Assembly: GCF_003610535.1 (NCBI RefSeq)
Contig: NZ_RAPN01000001.1
Location: 620,001-684,000 of the forward strand
DNA length: 64,000 nucleotides
Direction of reading: 5' to 3'
Origin: Mangrovibacterium diazotrophicum
Lineage (GTDB): Bacteria; Bacteroidota; Bacteroidia; Bacteroidales; Prolixibacteraceae
A model generated the notes under the pieces. That model was not told the DNA's origin and made no database searches. It was given only the letters and a program-made list of their open reading frames with translations. The first letter of the stretch is position 1. The number at the start of each line of letters is the position of its first letter. The translations under genes were made by a program, and so were the position numbers. Shown piece by piece: positions 24,287 through 33,583 of this stretch.

Positions 24287-25726
24287 ATGGCAAAAATCAA
24301 CATTCAGAGTTATGAGACGGAAGGATTCTTTGACGAAACTTTCAATGCGGACAAGACAGTAAAGCCACACTACCACATGTTTGCTGACCGGTTGCAAAAA
24401 ATGGGCATTAAAAAGCTCAATTTATTGCAACATTCCACCGACCGGGTTCAGCTATCACTGGGAATGACATTCAATGTTTACAGTGACAACCAGGGAATTG
24501 AACGAATTTTGCACCTGGACATTATCCCCCGAATTGTATCGGGGACCGAGTGGGACTACCTGGAAAAGGGGCTGAAACAACGAATTTATGCCTTAAATCT
24601 TTTTGTTGACGATATTTACAACGATCAAAAGATATTGAAGGACGGGATTATCCCGAAAGAATTAATCCTATCTAGTTCAACTTACCTGAAGCAATGTATT
24701 GGGTTGAAGCCGCCGAAAGGTGTTTGGGTTCACATTACCGGGACAGATATTATCCGCGGAGGCGACGGTAATTACTATGTTTTGGAAGATAATCTTCGCT
24801 GCCCGTCGGGCGTTTCGTACATGCTGGAAAACCGGGAAATTCTGAAACGCACCTTCCCCGAAGTATTTGAAAAACTGAATGTGCGGCCGGTTGCCAATTA
24901 CACCCACAGTTTAAGAGACATGCTGGAATCGCTCTCCCCTGTTTCACCCGCTTCAATTGCGGTGTTAACGCCCGGAATTTACAATTCCGCTTATTTCGAG
25001 CACGCTTACCTGGCGCAGCAAATGGGTGCCGAATTAGTAGAAGGGCGTGATTTGGTGGTGCAGGACGACTTTGTTTACAAAATTACCACCAAAGGGCTTA
25101 AACGTGTGGATGTGATCTACCGCCGCGTGGACGACGATTTTATCGATCCCGAAGTATTCCGCCCCGACTCGATGCTGGGAACACCCGGTTTGTTCAGAGC
25201 CTATTTGAAGGGAAATGTTGTTTTAGTGAATGCCCCCGGAACCGGTGTTGCCGACGACAAGGCTGTTTACGCCTATGTACCGGACATTATTAAATATTAT
25301 ATGGGCGAAGAGATGATTCTTCCTAACGTGAAAACGTACATCTGCGATCGCCCGGACGAGCAAAAATATGTGATTGAAAACATTGCCGACCTGGTAGTAA
25401 AACAAACGGATGCCTCGGGTGGCTACGGAATGCTGATTGGTCCAAAGTCGACCAAAGAGGAACAGGAAGAATTTGTGAAGAAAATCAAAAAAAATCCCCG
25501 AAATTATATCGCTCAACCGACAATCAATTTATCGCGGGTTCCGACCCTAACCGATGAAGGAATTGAAGGTCGCCATGTTGATTTACGTCCCTACATTCTT
25601 TACGGGAATGAAATTAAAGTGACTCCGGGAGCCTTAACCCGGGTTGCCCTTAAAAAAGGATCCCTGGTGGTGAACTCATCACAAGGCGGTGGAAGTAAAG
25701 ATACGTGGGTTGTAGATAATATTTAA
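24287..25726 (+). CDS. Circularly permuted ATP-grasp ligase (DUF404/DUF407 type)
   Basis: 479 residues, the usual length of the stand-alone family. Segments recognised: LSLGMTFNVYSDNQG (53-70 region), LEDNLRCPSGVSYMLENR (167-183), LTPGIYNSAYFEHAYLAQQMG (227-247), VIYRRVDDDFIDP, LVVKQTDASGGYGMLIGP with the probable ATP lysine K372 and glycine loop G378-G381, and HVDLRPYILYGNEI. The protein should form an amide bond between a carboxylate and an amine using ATP; substrates are unknown. First gene of a five-gene plus-strand operon, 12 bp before the alpha-E gene. All expected nucleotide-binding residues are intact, unlike the fused copy at 30062-32605. Confidence 0.92.
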   Translation: MAKINIQSYETEGFFDETFNADKTVKPHYHMFADRLQKMGIKKLNLLQHSTDRVQLSLGMTFNVYSDNQGIERILHLDIIPRIVSGTEWDYLEKGLKQRIYALNLFVDDIYNDQKILKDGIIPKELILSSSTYLKQCIGLKPPKGVWVHITGTDIIRGGDGNYYVLEDNLRCPSGVSYMLENREILKRTFPEVFEKLNVRPVANYTHSLRDMLESLSPVSPASIAVLTPGIYNSAYFEHAYLAQQMGAELVEGRDLVVQDDFVYKITTKGLKRVDVIYRRVDDDFIDPEVFRPDSMLGTPGLFRAYLKGNVVLVNAPGTGVADDKAVYAYVPDIIKYYMGEEMILPNVKTYICDRPDEQKYVIENIADLVVKQTDASGGYGMLIGPKSTKEEQEEFVKKIKKNPRNYIAQPTINLSRVPTLTDEGIEGRHVDLRPYILYGNEIKVTPGALTRVALKKGSLVVNSSQGGGSKDTWVVDNI

Positions 25727-25738
25727 AAAGAGGTAAAA

Positions 25739-26701
25739 ATGCTGAGTAGAGTTGCAGATGCCATGTACTGGATGAACCGGTACATCGAAAGGGCTGAAAA
25801 TTATGCCCGTTTTATGGATGTGAGTTTTAATCTTTCGCTGGAGTTGCCTCCGCATGTTTCCGAGCAATGGCAGCCTCTGATTGTAACCACCGGCGACTGG
25901 GAATTGTATCAATTGATGTACAAAACGGTGAACAAGCAAAAGGTCATTTATTTTCTGGCGTTCGATCCCAAGAACCCAAATTCAATTTATAACTGCATTA
26001 TCAATGCCCGGGAGAATGCCCGTTCAATTCGCCCGGAAATCACCAAGGAACTTTGGGAGCAGATCAACCACCTGTATTATTTTGTGAAAGAAGGTCTTTC
26101 AAAGAAAATATGGATGAAAAAGGATCCGCGTATATTCTTTGATGAAATCAAAAAGGGCTGTCAGCTTTTATGGGGAATCGTCGACGCGACGATCTCGAGA
26201 ACCGAAGGATGGCACTTCGGCCGTATCGGGAAAATGCTGGAACGAGCCGACAAAACATCACGAATTTTGGATGTAAAATACCATCTGTTGCTGCCTTCGC
26301 CCGAATACGTTGGTAGTCCTATAGATATCATCCAATGGGCTGCTTTGTTGAAATCAGTGAGCGCCTACGACATGTACCGCAAACTAAACGGGAAACTGAC
26401 ACCATCAGGAATTGCAAACTTCCTGATTCTGGACAAAGAATTCCCGCGGTCGATTTTGTTGTGTTTGGAACATGCTATTATATCGTTGAAGATGATTTCA
26501 GGAAATACAAACGGCTTCATCAACCAGGCTGAAAAAGAGGCCGGTTTGTTGACGGCGCAACTGGAATACGCGGATATCAACGACATTATTAAAACCGGCA
26601 TGCACGAATACCTCGACAATATTCAAATCAAATTGAACAAACTGTCCCAGTCGATTGCTGATATCTTTTTCTCAACAGACGTGAATATTTCAAAAACCTA
26701 A
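25739..26701 (+). CDS. Alpha-E domain protein (DUF403), stand-alone
   Basis: 320 residues, all-helical. It opens with the family signature MLSRVADAMYWMNRYIERAENYAR and contains a second conserved block GRIGKMLERADKTSRILDVKYH (about 162-183) and late LDKEFPRSILLCLEHA. The domain has no known activity and always occurs with the permuted ATP-grasp ligase, so it is probably a structural or substrate-presenting partner. It lies 12 bp after the ATP-grasp gene and 21 bp before the transglutaminase/DUF2126 gene. Confidence 0.92.
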   Translation: MLSRVADAMYWMNRYIERAENYARFMDVSFNLSLELPPHVSEQWQPLIVTTGDWELYQLMYKTVNKQKVIYFLAFDPKNPNSIYNCIINARENARSIRPEITKELWEQINHLYYFVKEGLSKKIWMKKDPRIFFDEIKKGCQLLWGIVDATISRTEGWHFGRIGKMLERADKTSRILDVKYHLLLPSPEYVGSPIDIIQWAALLKSVSAYDMYRKLNGKLTPSGIANFLILDKEFPRSILLCLEHAIISLKMISGNTNGFINQAEKEAGLLTAQLEYADINDIIKTGMHEYLDNIQIKLNKLSQSIADIFFSTDVNISKT

Positions 26702-26722
26702 TCATCAACTCACAAATCGGTT

Positions 26723-29700
26723 ATGGCTTTAAAAGTTGTCATCTCACATAAAACAACGTACAAATATGACAGGATGATCAACCTGTCTCCGCATGTCATT
26801 CGGTTACGTCCGGCACCACACAGCCGCACGCCTATCGAGGCTTATTCCATCAAAATCAAGCCTGAAGATAATTTCTTCAACTGGCAACAGGATCCGTTTG
26901 GAAACTACCAGGCTCGGTTGGTTTTTCCGGAAAAGACAAAAGAACTGTCGATCGAGGTCGAAATCATTGCTGATTTAAAGACCATCAATCCCTTCGACTT
27001 TTTCGTGGAAGAGTACGCTGTCGACTTTCCGTTTCAATATGACGAAACGCTTCAAAAAGAATTAGCGCCTTATCTCGAGATTAACGAAAGTGGCCCCCTT
27101 TTGAACGAATGGCTGGGCACGGTTGACCGGGCTGAACGCAAAACAATCGACTTTTTGATCGATCTGAATCAGAAGCTTTACAAGCATCTGAATTACACCA
27201 TCCGCATGGAGCCCGGTGTTCAAAGCTGCGAAGAAACACTCACGAGAAAATCCGGTTCGTGCCGCGATTTTGCCTGGGTGATGGTTCAGGCCATGCGCCA
27301 TTTGGGTATCGGAGCCCGATTTGTTTCCGGCTACTTGGTGCAGCTCAAATCCGACGAAAAATCGCTGGACGGGCCATCGGGTCCTGAAGAAGATTTCACC
27401 GACCTGCATGCCTGGGCCGAAGCTTACGTTCCCGGTGCCGGATGGATTGGCTTCGACGCCACTTCCGGGCTGCTCGCGGGCGAAGGGCACATCCCGCTGG
27501 CTTGTACGCCAAACTACCAAAGTGCAGCCCCTGTTACCGGCTACACCGATGTTTGCGAAACCGAATTCTTTCACTCCAATACCGTAACCCGGATATTCGA
27601 ATCGCCGCGTGTTACGAAGCCTTATACGGAAGAACAATGGCAGGCAATTTATAACCTTGGTTTCGAAGTTGAGCAAGAACTGCAGGACCAGGATGTGCGG
27701 CTGACCATGGGTGGCGAACCAACTTTCGTTTCCATCGACGACATGGAGTCAGAACAATGGAACACCGCTGCCGACGGACCGCACAAGCGTGATCTGGCCT
27801 CCGATCTTTCCAAGCGCCTGATCGAGCGATTTGGTAAAGGCGGTGTGCTTCATCATGCGCAAGGCAAATGGTACCCCGGCGAGCCACTGCCCCGCTGGCA
27901 AATTGGGTTATTCTGGCGGAAAGACGGGCTACCTGTTTGGAAGAATCCTGAGCTGCTGGCATCCTTTACCCGCGATTACCGGGTTGATACAGGTACACCG
28001 GAGCTTTTCCTGAAAACCCTCACCCAATATTTGGGAATGACTGATGAAACTATCATTCCGGCCTACGAAGACGTTTTCTATTTCTTATGGGAAGAAGGCC
28101 GTCTGCCGGTTGATGTTGACCCGTTGAAAAGTGATTTAAAAGATCCGCTGGAACGCCAGCGGTTGTCCGAAATATTGAAAACCGGCATGAATACGCCGGT
28201 TGGCTTTGTACTTCCGCTGAACCGCTACCGCACACGTTGGGTCAGCAGCCAGTGGGAATTCCGCAAAAAATATTTGTTCCTGACCCCCGGTACATCACCC
28301 GTCGGGTTGAGACTTCCGCTAAGTTCACTTTTGGCAAGTCCGAGTTGGGACAGTGAACCGATTTTCGAACCCGATTTGTACTCGCCGGTGGGCCCACTTG
28401 GCGAATATCACGAACTGACTCAGAATCGGAAGAAAGCCGGCCCTCCGGTTGAAAATCTGCCACAACCTTTTATCCGCACCGCTATTTGTGCTGAGGTTCG
28501 GGAAAACAAGTTGTACATTTTCCTTCCTCCGCTGGACAGTGCTGAAGTATTTTTGGACTTAGCCGCTGCATTGGAAGCAGCAGCGACAGAACTCAAAGTT
28601 CCCATTATTTTAGAAGGCTACGAGCCGCCACGCGATAACCGCATGGAACAGATGAAAGTGACTCCCGACCCGGGCGTTATTGAAGTCAACATTCACCCGG
28701 CAAACAATTGGAAAGAACTATCGGATAATACCCTGGCCTTGTACGAAGAAGCCCGTCAAGCACGGCTTGGAACTGAGAAGTTTATGCTTGATGGCAAACA
28801 TACCGGAACCGGTGGTGGTAACCACGTAACGCTTGGCGGAAGCACGCCATCCGACAGTCCGCTGCTGCGAAACCCGAATTTGCTGCGCAGCCTGTTGACT
28901 TTCTGGCAACATCACCCGGGTTTGTCATACCTTTTCTCCGGTGCCTTTATCGGGCCAACCAGCCAGGCTCCGCGTGTCGACGAAGGTCGTTACGAAAACC
29001 TCTACGAACTGGAAATTGCGTTTGAGCAAATTCCGGAGGGAAAGGAAGTTCCGTACTGGCTGACTGACCGCTTGTTCCGCCACATGCTGACCGATATTAC
29101 CGGAAACACACACCGTGCAGAATTTTGTATCGATAAATTATATTCACCTGATTCATCTTCCGGCCGCCTTGGAATCCTTGAACTTCGGGCTTTCGACATG
29201 CCGCCGCATGCTCAAATGAGCCTAATGCAAATGTTGCTTGTTCGGACACTTGTAGCCTGGTTCTGGCGCGAACCCTACAAACACAAATTGGTGCGCTGGG
29301 GTACCGATCTGCACGATCGCTTCCTGATGGAGCACTACGTGAAAGAAGATATTAAAGATGTGGTTGAACAGCTGAATAATGCCGGATATCCGTTCAAACT
29401 CGATTGGTTCGACCCCTTCTTCGAATTCCGCTTCCCGCTTTACGGTATGCTGAATATTGAAGGCATTGATATCGATTTGCGCATGGCCATTGAACCCTGG
29501 CACGTACTGGGCGAAGAAATGACCGGCCGCGGAACTTCCCGCTACGTGGACTCATCGGTCGAACGCGTTCAGATTAAACTGAACAATTTTGTGGATGAGC
29601 GCTATGTACTCACCTGTAACGGATTGAAGGTTCCGTTGAACTACACCGGTAAAAAAGGTGAATACGTTTGCGGCATTCGTTACAAGGCTTGGCAGCCGTG

Positions 29701-30058
29701 GTCGTCACTTCACCCGACGATCGGTGTGGATACGCCCCTGGTTTTCGATATTGTCGATACCTGGAACAAACGCTCCATTGGCGGATGTACCTATTTTGTT
29801 TCGCACCCGGGGGGCCGATCGTACGACACCTACCCGGTAAACAGCTACGAAGCAGAATCGCGCCGTATCAACCGCTTCTGGGATTTTGGCCATACCCAGG
29901 GTGAAATTATCGATCCGGAAACGCAGGCGCTGAACCTGGCGCCGGGACGAAAAATACGGCCACATAAAGTGATTAAAACGTTCAATTACAAAGAAATTCC
30001 TGTAAGTTTGGAATTCCCGCACACATTGGACCTTCGACACAACTGGAAAATTAACTAA
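26723..30058 (+). CDS. Transglutaminase-like peptidase fused to DUF2126 (permuted GS-like ligase)
   Basis: 1,111 residues. The N-terminal 1-85 is a Bact_transglu_N beta domain. The transglutaminase-like core has C180 (KSGSCRDFAW), H229 (DLHAWAEAY) and D245 (GFDATSG), so the cysteine triad is intact. From about 320 the DUF2126 domain begins (VRLTMGGEPTFVSIDD, then RDLASDLSKRL). It includes the glycine-rich GTGGGNHVTLGG (about 691-702) and ELRAFDMPPHAQMSL. DUF2126 was assigned by comparative genomics to circularly permuted glutamine-synthetase-like ligases. The protein therefore joins a predicted amide hydrolase or transferase to a predicted ligase. It lies 3 bp before the fused ligase gene, and no signal peptide is seen. 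Confidence 0.9.
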   Translation: MALKVVISHKTTYKYDRMINLSPHVIRLRPAPHSRTPIEAYSIKIKPEDNFFNWQQDPFGNYQARLVFPEKTKELSIEVEIIADLKTINPFDFFVEEYAVDFPFQYDETLQKELAPYLEINESGPLLNEWLGTVDRAERKTIDFLIDLNQKLYKHLNYTIRMEPGVQSCEETLTRKSGSCRDFAWVMVQAMRHLGIGARFVSGYLVQLKSDEKSLDGPSGPEEDFTDLHAWAEAYVPGAGWIGFDATSGLLAGEGHIPLACTPNYQSAAPVTGYTDVCETEFFHSNTVTRIFESPRVTKPYTEEQWQAIYNLGFEVEQELQDQDVRLTMGGEPTFVSIDDMESEQWNTAADGPHKRDLASDLSKRLIERFGKGGVLHHAQGKWYPGEPLPRWQIGLFWRKDGLPVWKNPELLASFTRDYRVDTGTPELFLKTLTQYLGMTDETIIPAYEDVFYFLWEEGRLPVDVDPLKSDLKDPLERQRLSEILKTGMNTPVGFVLPLNRYRTRWVSSQWEFRKKYLFLTPGTSPVGLRLPLSSLLASPSWDSEPIFEPDLYSPVGPLGEYHELTQNRKKAGPPVENLPQPFIRTAICAEVRENKLYIFLPPLDSAEVFLDLAAALEAAATELKVPIILEGYEPPRDNRMEQMKVTPDPGVIEVNIHPANNWKELSDNTLALYEEARQARLGTEKFMLDGKHTGTGGGNHVTLGGSTPSDSPLLRNPNLLRSLLTFWQHHPGLSYLFSGAFIGPTSQAPRVDEGRYENLYELEIAFEQIPEGKEVPYWLTDRLFRHMLTDITGNTHRAEFCIDKLYSPDSSSGRLGILELRAFDMPPHAQMSLMQMLLVRTLVAWFWREPYKHKLVRWGTDLHDRFLMEHYVKEDIKDVVEQLNNAGYPFKLDWFDPFFEFRFPLYGMLNIEGIDIDLRMAIEPWHVLGEEMTGRGTSRYVDSSVERVQIKLNNFVDERYVLTCNGLKVPLNYTGKKGEYVCGIRYKAWQPWSSLHPTIGVDTPLVFDIVDTWNKRSIGGCTYFVSHPGGRSYDTYPVNSYEAESRRINRFWDFGHTQGEIIDPETQALNLAPGRKIRPHKVIKTFNYKEIPVSLEFPHTLDLRHNWKIN

Positions 30059-30061
30059 GGC

Positions 30062-32605
30062 ATGCCCGAGACTCAAGACATACCATTCAACGAATACCTG
30101 ATGCAGTCTTCGAACGACGAAATCGTCGATCGCAACTCGAAGTTGAAACCGCATTGGGATGTTCTTTTCAATAACATTGAGAAAATCGGTTACCAGGAAA
30201 TGGCTTCCCGGCAATCCGACCTGAACTGGTATCTCTCGGAGAACGGTGTAACCTACAATGTTTATAACGATCCGCAAGGGTTGAACCGCCCGTGGAATTT
30301 GAATACGGTCCCTACCCTCATGAATTACAAAGAGTGGCAGGTGATTGAAAAAGGAATTCAGCAGCGGGCCGAGCTCTTCAATCTTATCTTAAAAGACCTC
30401 TACGGGAAACGCGAATTGATCAGCAATGGAATCGTTCCCCAGGAGGTTATTTACAGCCACCGCGGGTTCATCAGGCAATGTGATCAGATCGATTACCTGA
30501 CGAAAAAACAGCTTTTGGTTTATGCGGCCGACATCGCGCGCGGCCCCGACGGCCAAATGTGGATTTGGGGCGACCGCACCCAGGCACCATCCGGTATGGG
30601 GTACGCCCTCGAAAACCGGCTAACCATTGGCCGTGTTCTTCCCGAACTTTCAAAGGGGTTAAACGTGAAAAAGCTTTCGGGTTTCTTTCAGCACTTTAAC
30701 AATTTGCTGGTTGAATCGTCGCCCCGCAAAACGGACGCACCCAATATCGTGGTGCTCACGCCGGGGCCTTTAAATGAAACCTACTTTGAGCACGCATACC
30801 TGGCGTCGTACCTTGGCTATCCACTGGTTCAGGGGAACGATTTGGTAGCCCGCGACGGTTACTTGTGGATGAAATCACTAAAGGGACTGAAGCAAATCGA
30901 TGTGGTTCTTCGCCGTGTGGACGATTTATACGCCGACCCGCTTGAATTGCGCGAAGACTCGCAATTGGGTGTTCCCGGTTTGCTGGAAGTGGTGCGCCAA
31001 AAGAATGTGAGCATCATCAACCCAATTGGCTCGAGGGTGCTGGAAAACCCGGGACTGATCCCTTTTATTCCCGGAATTGCCAAATACTTTTTAAACGAAG
31101 ATCTGATTCTGCCACAGGTTGCATCCTGGTGGTGCGGCCAACCGCGCGAACGTCAATATGTGCTGGATCATTTGTCGGAATTGGTTGTCCGGCGAATTGA
31201 CCGCCCACACAGCGATAGTGTTTTCATTGGCTACCAAATGAATACTGAAGATTTGGAGATGCTTCGGCATCAAATTTCTGACCGTCCTTATCGGTTTGTA
31301 GCGCAGGAACGCATCGGGTTTTCGAGCACTCCTACCTTCATTAACCAAACGCTGGAACCGCGCAACATGGCAATTCGTGCTTTTGGCGTTTATGCCAACA
31401 ATGGGTACGAAATCATGCCTGGTGGACTGGTTCGAGTAGCTCCGATTGTTGGAAACACAACTATTACCAACCAAACCGGTGGCCTGAGTAAAGACTTTTG
31501 GGTAGTTGATGAGAAAGAAGAAAAAAGAAAGCCTCGCGTAACAACGCACAAGACGGTTCAGCCATATGAAAGCGGTCTGAAAGATTTGCCCAGTTTGACA
31601 GCTGAAAACCTGTTCTGGGCGGGCCGATACGTTGGGCGGGCTTTGTCAACCGCCCGCTTCCTCAGGATGGTCGTCAAACAAATGAATTTCACCAACTTTA
31701 ACGAGCGGAAGCCAAATTATCAAAGTCTGGATGCGCTTTTTAAAGCTGTTTCGAACCTCACATGTACCTTCCCCGGTTTTTTCGAAGAAGAAACGATGGA
31801 AGATCCGGTTGCCGAGATTTATGCCGTCATTCTGGATCCGAACCGCTCGGGTAGTTTGGCTCACACAATGTCGATGTTTTTCAACGCCTACTACTCCATT
31901 CGGAATTTATGGTCATCGGATATGTGGCGGGTGTTCGAACGCATCAATACCATTTGGCGAACTATTCAAAACGATAGTAATGTAAACAACCGCAAAATCG
32001 TTCAGGTACTGGATCAGCTGATTACACGGCTGATTGCCTTTATGGGGCTGGTTGAAGAAAGCATTCTGATTGAACAGGGCTTGTTACTTTATTTTATCGG
32101 TCTGCAGCTGGAGTTGAGCATGCTGAACATCTCCAAATGCCGGAGCTTACTGGTTGTTAAGCTGGATGAACATATCGAATACGAAGTGCTGGAATCGTTG
32201 CTGAACAGCCACGAGAGTTTAAATATTTACAGGCACAGTTTCCGGTCGTACATTAAAATTGAAAATGTGATCGACCTGATTATCCTGGATCAGAAATATC
32301 CACGATCTGTTGCTTACCGATTTAACCGGCTCAACAAGGACCTGGCATTATTGCCCCAATCTCAAATTTCGCGCGAGCTGTCTGATTACGAGAAATTTGT
32401 TTTCGAAGGCTTTGCAAAACTCCGGCTGGCCAACAGTTCGGACCTTTGCAAAACCGAAGAAGACAACAGCGTCCGCGAAAATCTGGATCATTTATTATCT
32501 GAGTTGAGTGACTTGCTGTTTAAAGCCTCTCAAGCAATTACGACGACCTACTTCAGCCACAGCTACCAGCAAAATCAATTAATTCAACAGAGTTTTTCGG
32601 AATAA
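30062..32605 (+). CDS. Fused permuted ATP-grasp and alpha-E protein with altered motifs
   Basis: 847 residues. Residues 1-482 are an ATP-grasp region paralogous to the stand-alone ligase (YLSENGVTYNVYNDPQG, APSGMGYALENR, LTPGPLNETYFEHAYLA, VVLRRVDDLYADP). A basic linker (483-510) leads to an alpha-E region from about 512. Key differences: the VVK lysine is R377, the GGYG loop is replaced by HSDSVF, and the DLRPY segment reads MAIRAF. The alpha-E signature reads FWAGRYVGRAL, without the ERAE acidic pair. The protein may be a catalytically altered or non-catalytic subunit of the same complex. It begins 3 bp after the transglutaminase/DUF2126 gene. Confidence 0.88.
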   Translation: MPETQDIPFNEYLMQSSNDEIVDRNSKLKPHWDVLFNNIEKIGYQEMASRQSDLNWYLSENGVTYNVYNDPQGLNRPWNLNTVPTLMNYKEWQVIEKGIQQRAELFNLILKDLYGKRELISNGIVPQEVIYSHRGFIRQCDQIDYLTKKQLLVYAADIARGPDGQMWIWGDRTQAPSGMGYALENRLTIGRVLPELSKGLNVKKLSGFFQHFNNLLVESSPRKTDAPNIVVLTPGPLNETYFEHAYLASYLGYPLVQGNDLVARDGYLWMKSLKGLKQIDVVLRRVDDLYADPLELREDSQLGVPGLLEVVRQKNVSIINPIGSRVLENPGLIPFIPGIAKYFLNEDLILPQVASWWCGQPRERQYVLDHLSELVVRRIDRPHSDSVFIGYQMNTEDLEMLRHQISDRPYRFVAQERIGFSSTPTFINQTLEPRNMAIRAFGVYANNGYEIMPGGLVRVAPIVGNTTITNQTGGLSKDFWVVDEKEEKRKPRVTTHKTVQPYESGLKDLPSLTAENLFWAGRYVGRALSTARFLRMVVKQMNFTNFNERKPNYQSLDALFKAVSNLTCTFPGFFEEETMEDPVAEIYAVILDPNRSGSLAHTMSMFFNAYYSIRNLWSSDMWRVFERINTIWRTIQNDSNVNNRKIVQVLDQLITRLIAFMGLVEESILIEQGLLLYFIGLQLELSMLNISKCRSLLVVKLDEHIEYEVLESLLNSHESLNIYRHSFRSYIKIENVIDLIILDQKYPRSVAYRFNRLNKDLALLPQSQISRELSDYEKFVFEGFAKLRLANSSDLCKTEEDNSVRENLDHLLSELSDLLFKASQAITTTYFSHSYQQNQLIQQSFSE

Positions 32606-32607
32606 AT

Positions 32608-33513
32608 ATGATATTTCAGGTTATCCATAAAACAAGCTACCGTTATGACAATTTCGTCAGCTATTGTCACAACCTGGCGACTTTAAGACCGCGGGATCTG
32701 ACCGGGCAGAAACTGCTCGACTTCGATCTTCAGATTAAGCCAACACCATCTGAACTAACCGAGCGAACAGACTTTTTCGGGAATAATCTGACCCGCTTTT
32801 CAATCCAGGAACCGCACAATGAACTGAAAGTCATTGCGAAGAGCTACATTGATCGCGATTTTCAAGCAATAACAGAAAGGTATGAATCTGACGCTTGCCG
32901 CGGTGTAACCATGCAGCAAACCATTAATTGCCTGCAAAAAGTAACGCCCGAGTGTCTGGATGCCAAACAATACATTTTGGAATCGCCCTTAATCCGAAAA
33001 ATAGCATCTGAAATACGCGCATACGGAGCTGAGTCGTTCCAGCTCAATCGCTCGGTTTTTGAAGCAACCAAAGAACTGATGACACGCATTTACACCGATT
33101 TCCAGTTTGTTCCCGGATTCTCGGATGTGGCCACGCCGCTGCATACGGTATTTGCTGAAAAGAAAGGTGTCTGCCAGGATTTCGCTCAAATAGCCATTGC
33201 CTGCATGCGGGCTGTTGGCCTACCTGCCAAATACATGAGCGGTTACATTGAAACACTGCCTCCGGAAGGCAAGGAAAAGCTGGTTGGCGCCGATGCGTCG
33301 CATGCCTGGTTTTCAACCTTCATCCCCGGATTTGGTTGGGTTGACTTCGATCCGACCAACAACCTGATCCCCGAAAACCAACACCTAGTGGTTGCCTGGG
33401 GACGCGACTATTACGATGTGCCACCGCTCAAAGGAGTGATTTACAGCAATGGCAACAACGAGATGAGCGTATCGGTAGATATTCGGGAAGCAGAATTTGA
33501 AGTGTCAGAATAA
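32608..33513 (+). CDS. Transglutaminase-like cysteine peptidase family protein
   Basis: 301 residues. A Bact_transglu_N domain (1-85, with LATLRPRDLTGQ and TDFFGNN) precedes a transglutaminase-like core with C189 (KGVCQDFAQ), H232 (DASHAWFSTF) and D248 (GWVDFDPTNN); the triad is complete. There is no signal peptide, so it should act in the cytosol, probably as an amidase, peptidase or transferase on the product of the ligases in the same operon. It starts 2 bp after the fused ligase stop and is the last gene before a strong bidirectional terminator. Confidence 0.92.
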   Translation: MIFQVIHKTSYRYDNFVSYCHNLATLRPRDLTGQKLLDFDLQIKPTPSELTERTDFFGNNLTRFSIQEPHNELKVIAKSYIDRDFQAITERYESDACRGVTMQQTINCLQKVTPECLDAKQYILESPLIRKIASEIRAYGAESFQLNRSVFEATKELMTRIYTDFQFVPGFSDVATPLHTVFAEKKGVCQDFAQIAIACMRAVGLPAKYMSGYIETLPPEGKEKLVGADASHAWFSTFIPGFGWVDFDPTNNLIPENQHLVVAWGRDYYDVPPLKGVIYSNGNNEMSVSVDIREAEFEVSE

Positions 33514-33523
33514 TAAATTACAA

Positions 33524-33567
33524 GCATAAAAATAGGCTGTCTCTGATGAGACAGCCTATTTTTATGC
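33524..33567. terminator. Bidirectional terminator with perfect 20-bp stem
   Basis: Arms 33524-33543 and 33548-33567 are exact reverse complements with a TGAT loop. The core AGGCTGTCTC/GAGACAGCCT is flanked by A5 and T5 tracts, so both strands read as a stem plus T run. It separates the convergent transglutaminase gene and the first SusD gene. Confidence 0.93.
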
Positions 33568-33583
33568 AGCTATAAATTCCGGA

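Noticed and set aside
24134-24397. 87-codon minus-strand frame in the divergent gap
   Set aside because: Overlaps the start of the ATP-grasp gene, starts inside it, and has no family pattern.
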